Shown here one piece after another: positions 7,263 through 7,470 of a stretch of DNA of 7,470 bases. The notes under the pieces are model-generated. The model was given only the letters and a program-made list of their open reading frames with translations. It had not been told where the DNA came from and did no database searches. Location: positions 1 to 7,470 of the forward strand of contig NZ_SMMD01000761.1 of the NCBI RefSeq assembly GCF_009711475.1, read 5' to 3'. The position numbers were made by a program, and so were the translations under genes. The stretch's first letter is position 1. The number at the start of each line of letters is the position of its first letter. The DNA is from Fulvivirga aurantia (GTDB lineage Bacteria > Bacteroidota > Bacteroidia > Cytophagales > Cyclobacteriaceae).

Positions 7263-7470
7263 TTGATTTACTGTTTCTATACCACATGTACCCGATAAAG
7301 CCAATTAATAAATATGGCATCACAAAGAGATATAATATTCCGAAGTTCAGACTAGCTCCGATCCCAATTTCACCATTGCTTACATTATTTTCGATAGTAG
7401 CTCTACACATTGCGCATTGAGCCAACGCATCCAGTGTTGGTAATGCCACCAGTAAGATCAGTATGTAAAT
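7222..7470 (-). CDS. Small exported membrane protein with an N-terminal CxxC motif (5' end beyond window)
   Basis: The frame enters from the right edge and ends at 7222, giving 82 visible codons. The visible N-terminus, ILILLVALPTLDALA, is the hydrophobic core and end of a signal peptide, with an ALA cleavage site before QCAMCRA. The true start therefore lies outside the window; the GTG at 7449 would cut the signal core in half. The mature protein starts with a CAMC motif, continues as RATIENNVSNGEIGIGASLN, then has one membrane helix (FGILYLFVMPYLLIGFIGYMWY) and a basic cytoplasmic tail rich in Lys and Arg. The CxxC would face the periplasm and could bind a metal or act as a thiol pair; this is inference. 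I recall similar CxMCRA proteins in Bacteroidota as uncharacterised genes near cytochrome c oxidase assembly genes, usually before DUF983, as here. The last 41 bases, coding for the basic tail, double as the start of the DUF983 gene in another frame. Confidence 0.75.
   Translation of the reverse strand: MYILILLVALPTLDALAQCAMCRATIENNVSNGEIGIGASLNFGILYLFVMPYLLIGFIGYMWYRNSKSNEKKLQIKRNFTR

Noticed and set aside
7262..7304. Upstream TTG start (7304) for the DUF983 gene
   Set aside because: It adds 14 residues unlike family N-termini and lengthens the overlap with the neighbour. The ATG at 7262 gives the usual 128-residue protein.
7400..7420. Lipoprotein reading of the LAQC sequence in the CxMC protein
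   Set aside because: The residue before Cys is Gln, not Ala, Gly or Ser as a lipobox needs. ALA before QC fits signal peptidase I better.
7447..7449. GTG at 7449 as the start of the CxMC protein
   Set aside because: The in-frame hydrophobic sequence continues to the window edge (IYILILL), so the GTG would truncate a good signal peptide. The gene is better read as cut by the window.

Overview
The window looks like a piece of a Bacteroidota chromosome, probably Cytophagales-like. The evidence is AT-rich coding DNA, no clear Shine-Dalgarno sequences, a very large multi-pass NtrY-like histidine kinase, a large outer-membrane beta-barrel protein of a type I associate with Bacteroidota, and a small CxMC membrane protein followed by a DUF983 protein. 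The taxonomic call rests on protein style. No rRNA or other marker gene is present.

All four genes lie on the minus strand, so transcription runs from high to low coordinates and the window is almost fully coding. In order of transcription: (1) 7470-7222, the C-terminal part of a small exported, membrane-anchored protein with a CxxC motif, whose start lies beyond the right edge; (2) 7262-6876, a DUF983 protein (zinc-ribbon-like CxxC pair plus two membrane helices) overlapping gene 1 by 41 bases; (3) an 88-base gap (6788-6875) with an 18-base perfect inverted repeat and a weak Bacteroidota-type -7 element; (4) 6787-3095, a 1230-residue histidine kinase with about 12 predicted membrane helices, three extracytoplasmic regions, HAMP, HisKA and HATPase_c; (5) 3092-1, a signal-peptide-bearing, probably outer-membrane beta-barrel protein of more than 1030 residues, starting 2 bases after the kinase stop and running off the left edge.

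The window therefore holds two units. The right-hand pair resembles the tail of a Bacteroidota respiratory (cytochrome oxidase assembly) cluster; this is inferred from remembered neighbourhoods, since no oxidase gene is visible. The left-hand pair is a sensor kinase and a giant surface protein so tightly spaced that co-transcription and translational coupling are likely. No response regulator is present, so the kinase output is unknown. There are no tRNA or rRNA genes, mobile elements, CRISPR arrays or convincing terminators, and no gene-free stretch over 300 bases.
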